Assembly: GCF_001468465.1 (NCBI RefSeq)
Contig: NZ_LNSA01000002.1
Span: 204,409-268,408 of the forward strand
Direction of reading: 5' to 3'
Source: Sphingopyxis sp. H115
GTDB taxonomy: Bacteria; Pseudomonadota; Alphaproteobacteria; Sphingomonadales; Sphingomonadaceae
Length of the DNA stretch: 64,000 bases
Under the pieces are notes generated by a model. It ran no database searches. It was not told the DNA's origin and saw only the letters and a program-made list of their open reading frames with translations. Below are positions 16,296 to 27,960 of this stretch, piece after piece. Each line of letters begins with the position of its first letter. Positions within the stretch are counted from its first letter, which is position 1. The translations under genes were made by a program, and so were the position numbers.

Positions 16296-17879
16296 ATGAT
16301 CGCATATCTCAGAACCGCTTTGCGCGGCGGCCTTGTCGCTGCGCTCCTTGCCTTGAGCAGCACAGCCCACGCCGAATGGTGGGAAGCCGAGACAAGCCAT
16401 TTCATCATCACCTCCGAAAGCAGCAAGGAAGATGTCGAGCGTTTTGCCTCGCGGCTCGAACGCTTCGACAATGCGCTGCGCTATATGCAGGGACTTCCGA
16501 TTCCGGGGGCGGATATCGGCCGGTCGAACAAGGTGCGCGTCTATCGCTTCGGCGACACCGACGACATCGGCCGCCTCGCCGGCAGCGCCGGGGTCGCGGG
16601 CTTCTATATCCCGCGCGCCGGCGCCGCAGTCTCGTTCGTTCCGGCCGACGAGAGCGACACCAACCGGTTCAGCCGCGATCTGCGCCAGCGGGAATTGCGC
16701 CAGAAAACGGCGTTGACGGCCGAAGGCGTGCTGTTCCATGAATATGTCCATCATTTCATGCTGCAAAAATTCAGCACCGCCTATCCGCACTGGTATGTCG
16801 AAGGCTTTGCCGAACTTTACGGCACGCTTGAACTGCTCGACAACGGCGCCTTCCGGGTCGGCAATGTCCCGCAGCACCGCGGCGACGACCTGTTCGAACT
16901 GCCGGGCATCCGCCTGACGCGCCTCTTCGATCACAACAAGCGGCTCGATGGACAGGAATATTTCCAATCCTATTCCTTCGGCTGGATGATCGCCCACTAT
17001 CTGAACTTCAACAAGGAACGGCAGGGCCAGCTCGCGCAATATCTGAAGGCGCTCAACGCCGGCGAAGACAGCCTGACCGCGGCGCGGCGTGTGTTCGGCG
17101 ACCTCGACAAGCTGCAGGGCGAATTGCGCAAATATAAGAGCGGGCCGTTCCCGACACTCGACGTCCGGCCGACCAACTATGTCGCGCCCAAGGTTGATCT
17201 CCGTCGCCTTACGCCCGGCGAAGAGGCCGTGATTTCGGCCCATATCCTCAGTGAGCGCGGTGTGACCGAGCGCGAGGCGCGCTCCGTGGCGGACGATGTC
17301 GACGGAATGGACGCGAAATATCCCGACAATCTGGCCGTGCAATTGATGACGGCCGAAGCCTATAACGACGCGCAGGAGTTTGCGAAGGCCGAGACGGCAT
17401 TGAAGCGGGCGCTTGCACTCGATCCCGAATCGCAAGACGCGCATATCCTGATGGGCGGCCTGTTCATGACGCGCGCGGACGAAGAGAAGAACCCGGCGCT
17501 TTATGCAACGGCGCGTCAATCCTTTGCCGAGGCCTACCGCCTCGACCCCAAGGATCCGCGCGCAGCGATCGGCTATTATATGTCCTTCTACGAAGCGAAG
17601 GAGCCGATTCCCGAACCCGCGATCATCGCGCTCGAAAGCGTGTTCGAATATTCGTCCTACGACGATGGCTATCGCATGGTCCTCGCCCGCCAGCTGCTCA
17701 ACGAAAACAAGGGCAAGCTGGCCCGGTCGGTGCTCGCCCCGCTCGCCTTTTCGAGCCACAAGCAGGAAAAGGCGAACAAGGTCGCCAAGCTGGTCGATGA
17801 AATCGACGCCGGGCAGATCGACGCCGCCCGCGCGACGATGGCGAGCATCTTTGCTGACCAGGACAAGGAAGACAGCTGA
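16296..17879 (+). CDS. Exported HExxH metallopeptidase-like protein with TPR-like C-terminus (paralogue B)
   Basis: This 527-residue paralogue of the protein at 13884-15407 has a signal peptide (ALLALSSTAHA), then WWEAETSHFIITSE, which aligns with paralogue A (WMRAETDSFIIYSE). The metal site is HEYVHHF (His148, Glu149, His152) with Glu169 in HWYVEGFAELYG, giving the same x16 spacing. A helical region with TPR-like repeats follows (AETALKRALALDPESQDAHILMGGL type, split here across residues 365-395). GGGGAAAA precedes the ATG. Retention of all zinc-site residues in both copies suggests two working enzymes with diverged substrates. Function is otherwise unknown. Confidence 0.85.
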   Translation: MIAYLRTALRGGLVAALLALSSTAHAEWWEAETSHFIITSESSKEDVERFASRLERFDNALRYMQGLPIPGADIGRSNKVRVYRFGDTDDIGRLAGSAGVAGFYIPRAGAAVSFVPADESDTNRFSRDLRQRELRQKTALTAEGVLFHEYVHHFMLQKFSTAYPHWYVEGFAELYGTLELLDNGAFRVGNVPQHRGDDLFELPGIRLTRLFDHNKRLDGQEYFQSYSFGWMIAHYLNFNKERQGQLAQYLKALNAGEDSLTAARRVFGDLDKLQGELRKYKSGPFPTLDVRPTNYVAPKVDLRRLTPGEEAVISAHILSERGVTEREARSVADDVDGMDAKYPDNLAVQLMTAEAYNDAQEFAKAETALKRALALDPESQDAHILMGGLFMTRADEEKNPALYATARQSFAEAYRLDPKDPRAAIGYYMSFYEAKEPIPEPAIIALESVFEYSSYDDGYRMVLARQLLNENKGKLARSVLAPLAFSSHKQEKANKVAKLVDEIDAGQIDAARATMASIFADQDKEDS

Positions 17880-17901
17880 CCGCATCGCGTCACGAACCGA
17901 C

Positions 17902-17934
17902 GGCGCCGGGCCGCCTTTCGCACGGCCCGGCGCC
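17902..17934. terminator. Bidirectional terminator-like hairpin between convergent genes
   Basis: GGCGCCGGGCCG (17902-17913) is perfectly complementary to CGGCCCGGCGCC (17923-17934) with a nine-base loop. It lies between the convergent stops of peptidase paralogue B and ada. There is no T-run, so termination efficiency is uncertain. Confidence 0.55.
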
Positions 17935-17942
17935 TGTTCGGC

Positions 17943-18977
17943 TCAGCGCCCTTCGCGCTTCAGCAATTCTTCCTTGATCGGCAGCCCATAGGCATAGCCG
18001 CCGAGCGCCCCGTCGCTGCGCACGACGCGATGGCACGGAATCAGCACCGCGACATTGTTCGCGCCATTGGCGCTCCCCGCCGCGCGAACCGCCTTGGGCT
18101 TGCCTACGGCTGCGGCGATGTCGGCATAGCTGCGCGTCTCGCCTGCGGGTATCTTGCGCAGCTCGCGCCACACCGCTTCCTGAAAGGCGGTACCCTTCAC
18201 GTCGATTGGAATATGGTCGAAGCCGCTCGTCGGCGCTTCCACCGCCTCCACGACCTGTTTCAGCAACGCCGCGAATTCCGCGCCCCCTTCGACCAGCGTC
18301 GCCGCCGGGAAGCGTTTTTCCAGCGCCGCGCGGCCTTCGTCGAACGACAGGCGGCACACACCCTTTTCGGTCGCCGCGACGAGCATCTCGCCAAGGCTGG
18401 TCGGTACCACCGCCCAGTGGATCGTCGCGCCCTTGCCGCCACCCACCCACGCCGACGCCGTCATGCCCATGCGTCCCTCCATATTTTCGTAGAAGCGCGA
18501 CGGCCCCGAAAAGCCCGCGTCGTAAATCGCGTCGGTCACGCGATTGCCGTCGCTCAGCGCAGCCCGTGCGCGCTCTTCGCGCAGCGCGCGGGCATAGGCC
18601 GCGGGCGACAGGCCGGTGTGGCGGGTGAATACGCGCTGGAAATGCGTCGGCGAATAGCCGGTGCGGCGGGCAAGGTCGGCGAGCGCAAGCGGCTCTTCGC
18701 TGCCCTTGATCGCCGCGATCGCCTTGATCACCGCGCGGTCGTCGCGCGCGACATCATCGGGTAGGCAGCGCTTGCACGGGCGCAGCCCGGTTTCGCGCGC
18801 CGCCGCGCCATCCTGGAAAAAGCGCACATTTTCCCGCAGCGGATGCCGCGCGGCGCAGCTCGGCCGGCAATAGATGCCGGTGGTCAGCACGCCGGTTACG
18901 AAGCGCCCGTCGAGCGCGCGGTCGCGGCGCAGCACCGCAGCCCAGCGATCGTCGTCGGTCATCTGCTCGCGGCTCAT
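17943..18977 (-). CDS. ada: Bifunctional Ada: methylphosphotriester methyltransferase/activator and O6-methylguanine-DNA methyltransferase
   Basis: This 344-residue protein combines three parts: the N-terminal zinc-binding Ada domain with acceptor Cys37 (TTGIYCRPSCAARHP) and the second Cys pair CKRC; an AraC-type helix-turn-helix region (ALADLARRTGYSPTHFQRVFTRHTGLSPAAYA, split as two helices); and the C-terminal O6-methylguanine methyltransferase with active-site IPCHRVV. It repairs alkylated DNA and, once methylated, activates the adaptive response. I chose the ATG at 18977 because AAAGGGA lies seven bases upstream. Its ATG overlaps the stop of the DUF1203 gene (ATGA), indicating translational coupling. 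Confidence 0.96.
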   Translation of the reverse strand: MSREQMTDDDRWAAVLRRDRALDGRFVTGVLTTGIYCRPSCAARHPLRENVRFFQDGAAARETGLRPCKRCLPDDVARDDRAVIKAIAAIKGSEEPLALADLARRTGYSPTHFQRVFTRHTGLSPAAYARALREERARAALSDGNRVTDAIYDAGFSGPSRFYENMEGRMGMTASAWVGGGKGATIHWAVVPTSLGEMLVAATEKGVCRLSFDEGRAALEKRFPAATLVEGGAEFAALLKQVVEAVEAPTSGFDHIPIDVKGTAFQEAVWRELRKIPAGETRSYADIAAAVGKPKAVRAAGSANGANNVAVLIPCHRVVRSDGALGGYAYGLPIKEELLKREGR

Positions 18978-19444
18978 GCGGCATCCCTTTCGATGCGCGC
19001 GGCAAAGCAACCGTGCGCGGCATTGTGCGCATCGATATAGGCGATGCCCTCATCGTCGAACAGGTCGCGGATCGCGCCGTCGGCCTCGCCCGGCCCCGCC
19101 AGCCTTGCGGTCCGCAGCATGCCGTCTGCGTCGAAAGCGCGCAGCGCCATCGGGCGGCCCTCGAACACCGGGGGCAGTGCGTCGCGATAGGTCGCAGCTT
19201 CCACGCCCGGCCGGACGTAAATCGCATAAGCGCTGCGATACGGCGTTTCGACATCGTGGCTGGTGTGATGGAGCAGAATCAGCTCCTCGCCGACCTTTGC
19301 ATCCTCGAGGCTGATACGGCACGGGAAGCCGTGGTCAGCGGTCGCAGTGACGCGCCGCGCGTTGATCGCGGCGAGACCCGCGTCGTCAAGCGCAAACAGC
19401 GGGTCGAAGGCATCGGGGCAAAGCCCCTCGATCAGATAGGTCAT
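18974..19444 (-). CDS. DUF1203 protein coupled to ada
   Basis: This 156-residue protein belongs to the DUF1203 family (LIEGLCPDAFDPLFALDDAGL, then DHGFPCRISLEDAKVGEELILLHH, AYAIYVRPG and IAYIDAHNAAHGCFAARIER). The Cys and His residues in FPCRISL, HHTSHD and AHGC may form a metal or catalytic site, but no activity is established. The frame is open far upstream but only by GC bias; AAAGGA nine bases before 19444 supports this start. Its stop overlaps the start of ada by four bases, suggesting a link with DNA alkylation response or at least co-regulation by Ada. Confidence 0.88.
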   Translation of the reverse strand: MTYLIEGLCPDAFDPLFALDDAGLAAINARRVTATADHGFPCRISLEDAKVGEELILLHHTSHDVETPYRSAYAIYVRPGVEAATYRDALPPVFEGRPMALRAFDADGMLRTARLAGPGEADGAIRDLFDDEGIAYIDAHNAAHGCFAARIERDAA

Positions 19445-19546
19445 TGGAAACATCCTTTCTCGTCGGTGGAAGGACGAATGCCACAGCGCGATTCGCACCG
19501 CGTCCCGATGCTTGCGTTCAAAGTTCGGGCGACTAGTGTGCGCGCC

Positions 19547-21085
19547 ATGACCCGCCTGCTCACCCTGCTCCTCGCCCTCTTCGCCCTCTCGCTTCCGGCG
19601 CGCGCCGCCGACGATATCAGCGCCGCGTCGCGCAGCGTCGTGCGCGTCGTCACCGTCGCGATGGTCGACGGCGAGGTCGTCGGTTTCGGTCATGGCAGCG
19701 GCATCGCAATCTCGCCGACGCGGATCGTCACCAACGCGCATGTCGTCGAATCGGCCGCCAAATATCCGGGCAATGTCGCACTGGGCGTCGTCCCGTCCGA
19801 AGGGCAGAAAAGCTACGCCGGCAAGCTGGTCGCGATCGACACCGCGCGCGACCTCGCGCTCGTCGAGATCACCGAAGGGCGCCTGCCCCCCGCCGCCATC
19901 TACACCGGCCCGCTCGATTCGGGCGCCGATGTCGTGGCATTGGGCTATCCGGGCAATGTCGACCTTGCGACCGCGCGCAGCGCCAATGATTATATCACCC
20001 CGCGCAGCCCGACGCGTAGCGAGGGCAACATGTCGAACATGCAGGCGGTCGACGGCGTTGCAATGCTGATCCACACGGCAAAGATATCGCGCGGCAATTC
20101 GGGCGGCCCGCTGGTCGACCAGTGCGGGCGCATCGCCGGGATCAATACCGCGATCACGCGCGCCGACGACGGTGATTCGCCCTTTGCCTTTGCGATTGCG
20201 GGGCGCGAACTGACGCGCTTCCTGACCGACGCGCGGCAGGAATATGCCAGCGTCGGCACCCCGTGCCTGTCGATGGCCGAAGCCGACGCGCGCGAACGCG
20301 CGGCGATTGAGGCCGAGGCGCGCGCGCGCGAACAGGCCGACGCCGCGAAGGAAGCCGCCGCCCGGCTCGACCGCGAATTGAAGCAGGCGCGCGCCGAAGA
20401 GGATGCGCTCGCCTCGCGCGAAAACCGTATCGCGCTCGCGGGCGTGTTCTTCGTGATCGGCGCGCTCGCCGCAGGCGCCGCGCTGCTTTTCTATAGCCAG
20501 AAGAATATCCGGAACGCCAAGATCGCCGGCGGTGCGGGCGCGGTGCTGATGATCGGTGCGGCCGTGCTGTTCGTGACGCGCCCCGACGCCCACGCCGAAA
20601 TCGGCGAAGAAGCCGCCAAGGCGACAAGCGCCGCCGCGCCCACGCTCGCGCAAGGCAATTTCCTCTGCACCATCCGCCCCGACCGCAGCCGCATCACCGT
20701 GTCGGCGACGACCGACGTGCCGATCACGATCGGCAAGAACGGCTGCGTCAACGGCCGCACCCAATATACAAGGGGCGCCGACGACCGCTGGCAGCGCATC
20801 CTCGTGCCCAATGAGGAGGCAACGGTGACCGTGGCGTCGATCGATTCGGCGGGACGCGACTATCGCGTCGACCGATATCTGCTCGATGCCGAAACGATGG
20901 CAAAGGCACGCGAGACGCGCGCGGCGGTCACGCTCAAGAGCTGCACCGCCGACCCCGACGCGCTCGCGGGGCTCGCCGCGCAGCAGGACGCGATCCGCAG
21001 CGCGCTGCCCGCCAGCCCCAATGAACGCCTCGTCTATCGCTGCCAGCCGGCATCGGCCGCGGCGGCCGCGGCGGCGGGCGACTGA
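19547..21085 (+). CDS. Membrane-anchored trypsin-like serine protease
   Basis: This 512-residue protein has a signal peptide (to about residue 20) and an S1-type protease domain with a complete catalytic triad: His65 (TNAHVVES), Asp102 (ARDLALVEI) and Ser185 (SRGNSGGPLV). A charged coiled coil (about residues 243-292) is followed by two transmembrane helices (295-316 and 327-345) and a C-terminal domain with four cysteines. The layout places both protease and C-terminal domain outside the cytoplasm. No PDZ domain is present, so it is not a standard DegP. No Shine-Dalgarno is obvious at 19547. The role is probably envelope stress or signalling by proteolysis, which is inference. Confidence 0.88.
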   Translation: MTRLLTLLLALFALSLPARAADDISAASRSVVRVVTVAMVDGEVVGFGHGSGIAISPTRIVTNAHVVESAAKYPGNVALGVVPSEGQKSYAGKLVAIDTARDLALVEITEGRLPPAAIYTGPLDSGADVVALGYPGNVDLATARSANDYITPRSPTRSEGNMSNMQAVDGVAMLIHTAKISRGNSGGPLVDQCGRIAGINTAITRADDGDSPFAFAIAGRELTRFLTDARQEYASVGTPCLSMAEADARERAAIEAEARAREQADAAKEAAARLDRELKQARAEEDALASRENRIALAGVFFVIGALAAGAALLFYSQKNIRNAKIAGGAGAVLMIGAAVLFVTRPDAHAEIGEEAAKATSAAAPTLAQGNFLCTIRPDRSRITVSATTDVPITIGKNGCVNGRTQYTRGADDRWQRILVPNEEATVTVASIDSAGRDYRVDRYLLDAETMAKARETRAAVTLKSCTADPDALAGLAAQQDAIRSALPASPNERLVYRCQPASAAAAAAAGD

Positions 21086-21089
21086 TCCG

Positions 21090-21878
21090 TCAGCGCAGAC
21101 CCTCGACCCACTGGGTGAGGATCGCCTGCGCCGCCGTGCCATAGGCCAGCTCATGCCCAGCCCCCGCCACCGGCGCCACCGTCGCATCGGGGCGCGCGGC
21201 GCGTAGCCGCGCAAGATTGGCAGGTGTCACCAGCGTGTCGGCGTCGCCGTGCATCAGAAACACCGGCGCGCGCACGCGCGCGAGCTTAGCCGCATTGTCG
21301 AAGCGGTCGCGCACCAGCGCGCGCGGCACGAAGGGCATCGCCTCGCCCACCACGTCGGGCAGGCTGGAAAAGCCCGACACCAGCACCAGCGCTGCGACGT
21401 CGTGGTGCAGCGCGATTTCGGTTGCGGGACCCGATCCGATCGAATTGCCGACGACAACGACCTCCCCCGGATCGACGCCCGCATCCACCAGCCAGCGCAT
21501 CGCCGCCGCGCCGTCGCGATAGAGCCCCTTCTCGCTCGGCGACCCCGGATTGCCGCCATAGCCGCGATATTCGGCAAGCATCAGCCCGTGCCCCGCCGCC
21601 GCCGGCCCGCGCGTCGCCTGAATCGCGCCCGATAGATTGTCGCCATTGCCGTGGAAGAAGAGGATCGTCTTCTTGCTCTTGGTTGCCGGGCGATAAAAGG
21701 CCGTGAGCCGCAATCCGTCGTCGGTCTCGGTCTGGACAAGCCGGAACCCAGGCGGCGGCGCGGCCGGATGATCGGCAGGCGCGGGAAAGATCATCCGCCG
21801 CTGCTGCGTATAAAGAAGCGCTACCGCGACCAGCAGCAGCACCGCCACAAAAACCAGCAGATTGACCGCGAGCTTCAT
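21090..21878 (-). CDS. Membrane-anchored alpha/beta hydrolase (BEM46/YfhR-like)
   Basis: This 262-residue protein has one N-terminal transmembrane anchor (residues 4-24) followed by an alpha/beta-hydrolase domain. It carries the oxyanion motif FFHGNGDNLS, the nucleophile elbow GNSIGSG with Ser, the acid in FLMHGDADTLV and the terminal His in GAGHEL. Members of this group are esterases or lipases of uncertain substrate. Its stop lies four bases from the convergent protease gene. It is oriented with the dienelactone hydrolase gene upstream, 31 bases away. Confidence 0.9.
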   Translation of the reverse strand: MKLAVNLLVFVAVLLLVAVALLYTQQRRMIFPAPADHPAAPPPGFRLVQTETDDGLRLTAFYRPATKSKKTILFFHGNGDNLSGAIQATRGPAAAGHGLMLAEYRGYGGNPGSPSEKGLYRDGAAAMRWLVDAGVDPGEVVVVGNSIGSGPATEIALHHDVAALVLVSGFSSLPDVVGEAMPFVPRALVRDRFDNAAKLARVRAPVFLMHGDADTLVTPANLARLRAARPDATVAPVAGAGHELAYGTAAQAILTQWVEGLR

Positions 21879-21909
21879 CGCCCCCGACAGGTCGCAGCCG
21901 TCACGAACC

Positions 21910-22587
21910 TCAACCCCCGCACGCCTTGAACAACATCAGCGTGCGCTCGCGCGCCAGATCGGCGCTCGGCTCGTGATAATCCTTGCGACGGTCGCTGTTG
22001 AAGCCATGCCCCGCCTCATAGACAAAGATTTGCGCGGTCGGGTGCTCCTTCGCGATCAGCGCCTCAACCCCCTCCATCGGGATGCCGCCGTCGAAGCGGC
22101 CGAAATGCGCGATGGTGGCGCAGCGCGGAGGGTCGTCCTTGAACATCGTCGGCACCAGGCTGCCGTAATAGGATGACGCCGCCGCCAGATCGGCGCTGAT
22201 CTGCGCCATCCGCCACGCGACCGAACCGCCATAGCAATAGCCCGTAATGAACACCGGCCCTTTGGCTTTCAAAGCGTCGATGCACGTCTGCGCATCCTTC
22301 AGGCTCTGATCGAACGGATGCAGCTCGCGCGCCAGCTCTACCGCCCGCTCGAACTGCGGCCCCGAATAGTCGCTTTCGAACCCCGGATGCTCGCGGTCGA
22401 ACAGCGCGGGGGCGAGCACCTCATAACCGTCGGCGGTATATTCGTCGCACAGGTCGCGGATATGGTCAGTGACGCCGAAGATTTCCTGGATGAGGACGAG
22501 ACCGCCGCGACGTTCGCCCTCAGCCTCGGCATGATAGACGGCGACCTCGGCGCCATCGTCCATCCTCATTCGAATCATCTCGCCCAT
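21910..22587 (-). CDS. Dienelactone hydrolase family protein
   Basis: This 225-residue alpha/beta-hydrolase of the dienelactone hydrolase family has the catalytic Cys in ITGYCYGGSVAW, the Glu in LVLIQEIFGV, and His in VYEAGHGFNSDRR. Canonical members open the lactone ring in chlorocatechol degradation, but many chromosomal copies have unknown esters as substrates. I start it at the ATG at 22587, where GGGGAG is about 12 bases upstream; a later ATG at 22578 is possible. It probably forms an operon with the downstream membrane-anchored hydrolase. Confidence 0.9.
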   Translation of the reverse strand: MGEMIRMRMDDGAEVAVYHAEAEGERRGGLVLIQEIFGVTDHIRDLCDEYTADGYEVLAPALFDREHPGFESDYSGPQFERAVELARELHPFDQSLKDAQTCIDALKAKGPVFITGYCYGGSVAWRMAQISADLAAASSYYGSLVPTMFKDDPPRCATIAHFGRFDGGIPMEGVEALIAKEHPTAQIFVYEAGHGFNSDRRKDYHEPSADLARERTLMLFKACGG

Positions 22588-22619
22588 GATGGCAGCTTCT
22601 CCCCTTGATCGGACCCAGG

Positions 22620-23159
22620 ATGGATGCAATCAAAAGCGCCATGCAATGGGTAAAAGGCTTCGGCGCAATCGCTACAATTGCTCTAGCTGCATCCTGTTCG
22701 CAAAACCCGGCAAAAAAGCATGAGCGGGCTGACACAAGCGCGCTGCAAGTCAAAGCAACCGCAGCCTGCGAATGCGACCTCGCCAAAGGCAAGGACTGCT
22801 GGACTGATTATCGCGCTTCCACAAAGGCTTTCCGTCCCCAAAATGACGACGCCGTCGGCGAAGTCGCCACTTCCTGCGCGCCGGTTTCTTCTACGCTCGA
22901 CTGCATGAAAGATGGCACAGAACGCTTCTGTATCGTCAAAGGCTATTTTGTGAATGGCGTCGAATTGCCGAACCGACACATTTGCCGTCCGGAAGAGGCC
23001 AAGGCGATCGACGACGCGTTTAATGCAGTAATCCGGAAGGCCGGCCGGGGCGGTGACTGGGACCACAAGGAAGCCGCGGACGCCGCAAGGGAAGCCCTTG
23101 CGGCCATCCGCGCGGGCCGGGTCGCCAATGCATCCTCTTCCTCACGGGGCTGCGTCTAA
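22620..23159 (+). CDS. Small lipoprotein of unknown function
   Basis: This protein of about 179 residues has a lipoprotein signal (TIALAASC, lipobox Cys at about residue 26). Its mature part is hydrophilic and rich in Cys (CECDLAKGKDC, SSTLDCMKDGTERFC, RHICRPEE and the terminal GC), suggesting disulfides. The start is uncertain: ATG at 22620, TTG at 22605 and ATG at 22656 are all in frame. Base composition is lower in GC than the flanking genes. I do not recognise the family. It diverges from the dienelactone hydrolase and precedes the ATP synthase operon. Confidence 0.7.
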   Translation: MDAIKSAMQWVKGFGAIATIALAASCSQNPAKKHERADTSALQVKATAACECDLAKGKDCWTDYRASTKAFRPQNDDAVGEVATSCAPVSSTLDCMKDGTERFCIVKGYFVNGVELPNRHICRPEEAKAIDDAFNAVIRKAGRGGDWDHKEAADAAREALAAIRAGRVANASSSSRGCV

Positions 23160-23167
23160 CCCCCGCC

Positions 23168-23195
23168 TTGCATTGCGGCAAAATCGTTGCTACGC
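23168..23195 (+). promoter_or_regulatory. Possible housekeeping promoter of the atp operon
   Basis: TTGCATT at 23168-23174, 14 bases, then GCTACGC from 23189 fits the Caulobacter-type sigma-70 pattern (TTGACG, 10-14 bases, GCTANA). It would place the transcript start about 85 bases before the atpH GTG. This is pattern matching only. Confidence 0.35.
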
Positions 23196-23286
23196 GCGCC
23201 CCGACTTTGCAGCGGGGGGCATTTTCGGATGCCGGGCAAATCCGCGCAGCCATCCCCCTCGGGATCGAAGAAAAGGACTTTCGCGC

Positions 23287-23853
23287 GTGGAGAATTCCGG
23301 CGGCATTCAGGGCAACATCACGGCGGGCCTCGCGGGCCGTTATGCCAGCGCGCTGTTCGATCTGGCGCGCGAATCGAATGCGATCGACGTGGTTCAGAAA
23401 AGCCTGTCCGACCTGCGCGCCGGGCTTGCCGAATCGGCCGATCTGTCGGCGCTGATCGCCAGCCCCGTCGTCGGCCGCAGCGATGCGGCCAATGCCATCG
23501 AAGCCGTCGCGAAGGCGATGAAGCTCGATTCGCTGACCGCCAAATTCCTTGGCGTCCTTGCCGAGAACCGCCGTCTTGCCGATCTGCCCAAGATGATCGA
23601 CGCCTTTGACGCGATCGTCGCCGACCATCGCGGCGAAGTGACCGCCAAGGTCACCAGCGCGCACCCGCTCACCGCCGAGCAGATGAACGCGCTGACCGCA
23701 AACCTCAAATCCCGTGTCGGGCGCAACGTCACCGTCGCCGCGACCGTCGATCCCGCCATCCTTGGCGGCCTCGTCGTCCAGCTGGGTAGCCAGCTGATCG
23801 ACGGCAGCATCCGTACCCGTCTCAACAGTTTCGCCCAGGCGATGAAGGGCTGA
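23287..23853 (+). CDS. atpH: ATP synthase F1 delta subunit
   Basis: This 188-residue delta (OSCP-like) subunit forms part of the peripheral stalk that joins F1 to the FO b subunits. The N-terminal helical domain (ITAGLAGRYASALFDLARES) and the C-terminal signature (ILGGLVVQLGSQLIDGSIRTRL) are both typical. The GTG at 23287 is preceded by AAAAGGA at ten bases. The frame continues far upstream, but only this start gives the family N-terminus. It is the first gene of atpHAGDC. Confidence 0.95.
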   Translation: MENSGGIQGNITAGLAGRYASALFDLARESNAIDVVQKSLSDLRAGLAESADLSALIASPVVGRSDAANAIEAVAKAMKLDSLTAKFLGVLAENRRLADLPKMIDAFDAIVADHRGEVTAKVTSAHPLTAEQMNALTANLKSRVGRNVTVAATVDPAILGGLVVQLGSQLIDGSIRTRLNSFAQAMKG

Positions 23854-23888
23854 AAGCCCTACGCCAAAATGCCCCGATGAAAGGCTGA

Positions 23889-25421
<1,533 letters not shown>

Positions 25422-25478
25422 GCCAAGTTACCGTGAGCCCGGCCACCCGCGCCGGGCTGACGAACCAGAGGGGCCGTA

Positions 25479-26354
25479 ATGGCATCGCTTAAGGAACTCA
25501 AAGGGCGCATCGTCTCGGTCAAATCGACCCAGAAGATCACCAAGGCCAAGAAGATGGTCGCCGCCGCCAAGCTGCGCAAAGCGCAGGCCGCGGCCGAAGC
25601 CGCGCGCCCCTATGCCGAGCGGCTCGAAGGCGTCGTCGCGAGCCTCGCGTCAAAGGTCGGCGCGTCGGATTCGGCGCCGAAGCTGCTGGCAGGCACCGGC
25701 AAGAGCGACACGCACCTGCTCGTCGTGCTCAACAGCGACCGCGGCCTTGCGGGCGCGTTCAACTCGAACATCGTCAAGGCGGCGCGCGACAAGGCGCTCG
25801 AACTGCAGGCGCAGGGCAAGAAAGTCCTCTTCTACCTCGTCGGCCGCAAGGGCCGCCCGGTGATTGCGCGCCTCTTCCCCGGTCAGATCATCGAGCAATA
25901 TGAAACCACCGGCATCCGCGACATCGGCTTCGAACAGGCGAGCGAAATCTCGGCGAAGCTGATGGAGCTTTACGAAGCCGGTGCGTTCGACGTCGCGCAT
26001 CTCTTCTATTCGAAGTTCCGCTCGGCGCTGCTCCAGATCGCGACCGGGCAACAGATGATCCCGGTCCCGCCGCCCGCCGAAGCGCCGGTGTCGAGCGGCG
26101 CCGCGGTCGAATATGAGCCGGGCGAAGAAGAAATCCTCGCCGAACTGCTCCCGCGCAACGTCACCATCCAGATCTTCAAGGGCCTCCTTGAAAACGCCGC
26201 GTCCGAACAGGGCGCGTCGATGACCGCGATGGACAATGCGACACGCAACGCGGGCGACCTGATCAACAAGCTGACCATCGTTTACAACCGCACGCGTCAG
26301 GCGGCGATCACCACCGAACTCATCGAAATCATTGCCGGCGCCGAAGCGCTGTAA
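25479..26354 (+). CDS. atpG: ATP synthase F1 gamma subunit
   Basis: This 291-residue central-stalk subunit transmits rotation from the FO ring to the catalytic beta subunits. Both conserved ends are visible: [20 protein letters not shown] at the N-terminus and a C-terminal helix ending [22 protein letters not shown]. An acidic insert ([14 protein letters not shown]) near residue 215 is usual for alphaproteobacteria. AGAGGGG lies upstream of the ATG. It sits 57 bases after atpA and 24 bases before atpD. Confidence 0.97.
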   Translation: MASLKELKGRIVSVKSTQKITKAKKMVAAAKLRKAQAAAEAARPYAERLEGVVASLASKVGASDSAPKLLAGTGKSDTHLLVVLNSDRGLAGAFNSNIVKAARDKALELQAQGKKVLFYLVGRKGRPVIARLFPGQIIEQYETTGIRDIGFEQASEISAKLMELYEAGAFDVAHLFYSKFRSALLQIATGQQMIPVPPPAEAPVSSGAAVEYEPGEEEILAELLPRNVTIQIFKGLLENAASEQGASMTAMDNATRNAGDLINKLTIVYNRTRQAAITTELIEIIAGAEAL

Positions 26355-27914
<1,560 letters not shown>

Positions 27915-27924
27915 CAAACCTACA

Positions 27925-27945
27925 CCCCTCCCCAAGCGGGAGGGG
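27925..27945 (+). promoter_or_regulatory. Intercistronic hairpin between atpD and atpC
   Basis: CCCCTCCC (27925-27932) pairs perfectly with GGGAGGGG (27938-27945) around a five-base loop. There is no T-run after it, so it is probably not an intrinsic terminator. It could cause partial attenuation or protect the upstream mRNA 3' end, helping set the 3:1 ratio of beta to epsilon. That role is inference. Confidence 0.5.
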
Positions 27946-27960
27946 TCAGAGGACAAATCA

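Noticed and set aside
18974..21214. 746-residue minus-strand frame covering the serine protease region
   Set aside because: Only its last 156 residues (DUF1203) look like protein. The upstream part is antisense to the protease and has atypical composition.
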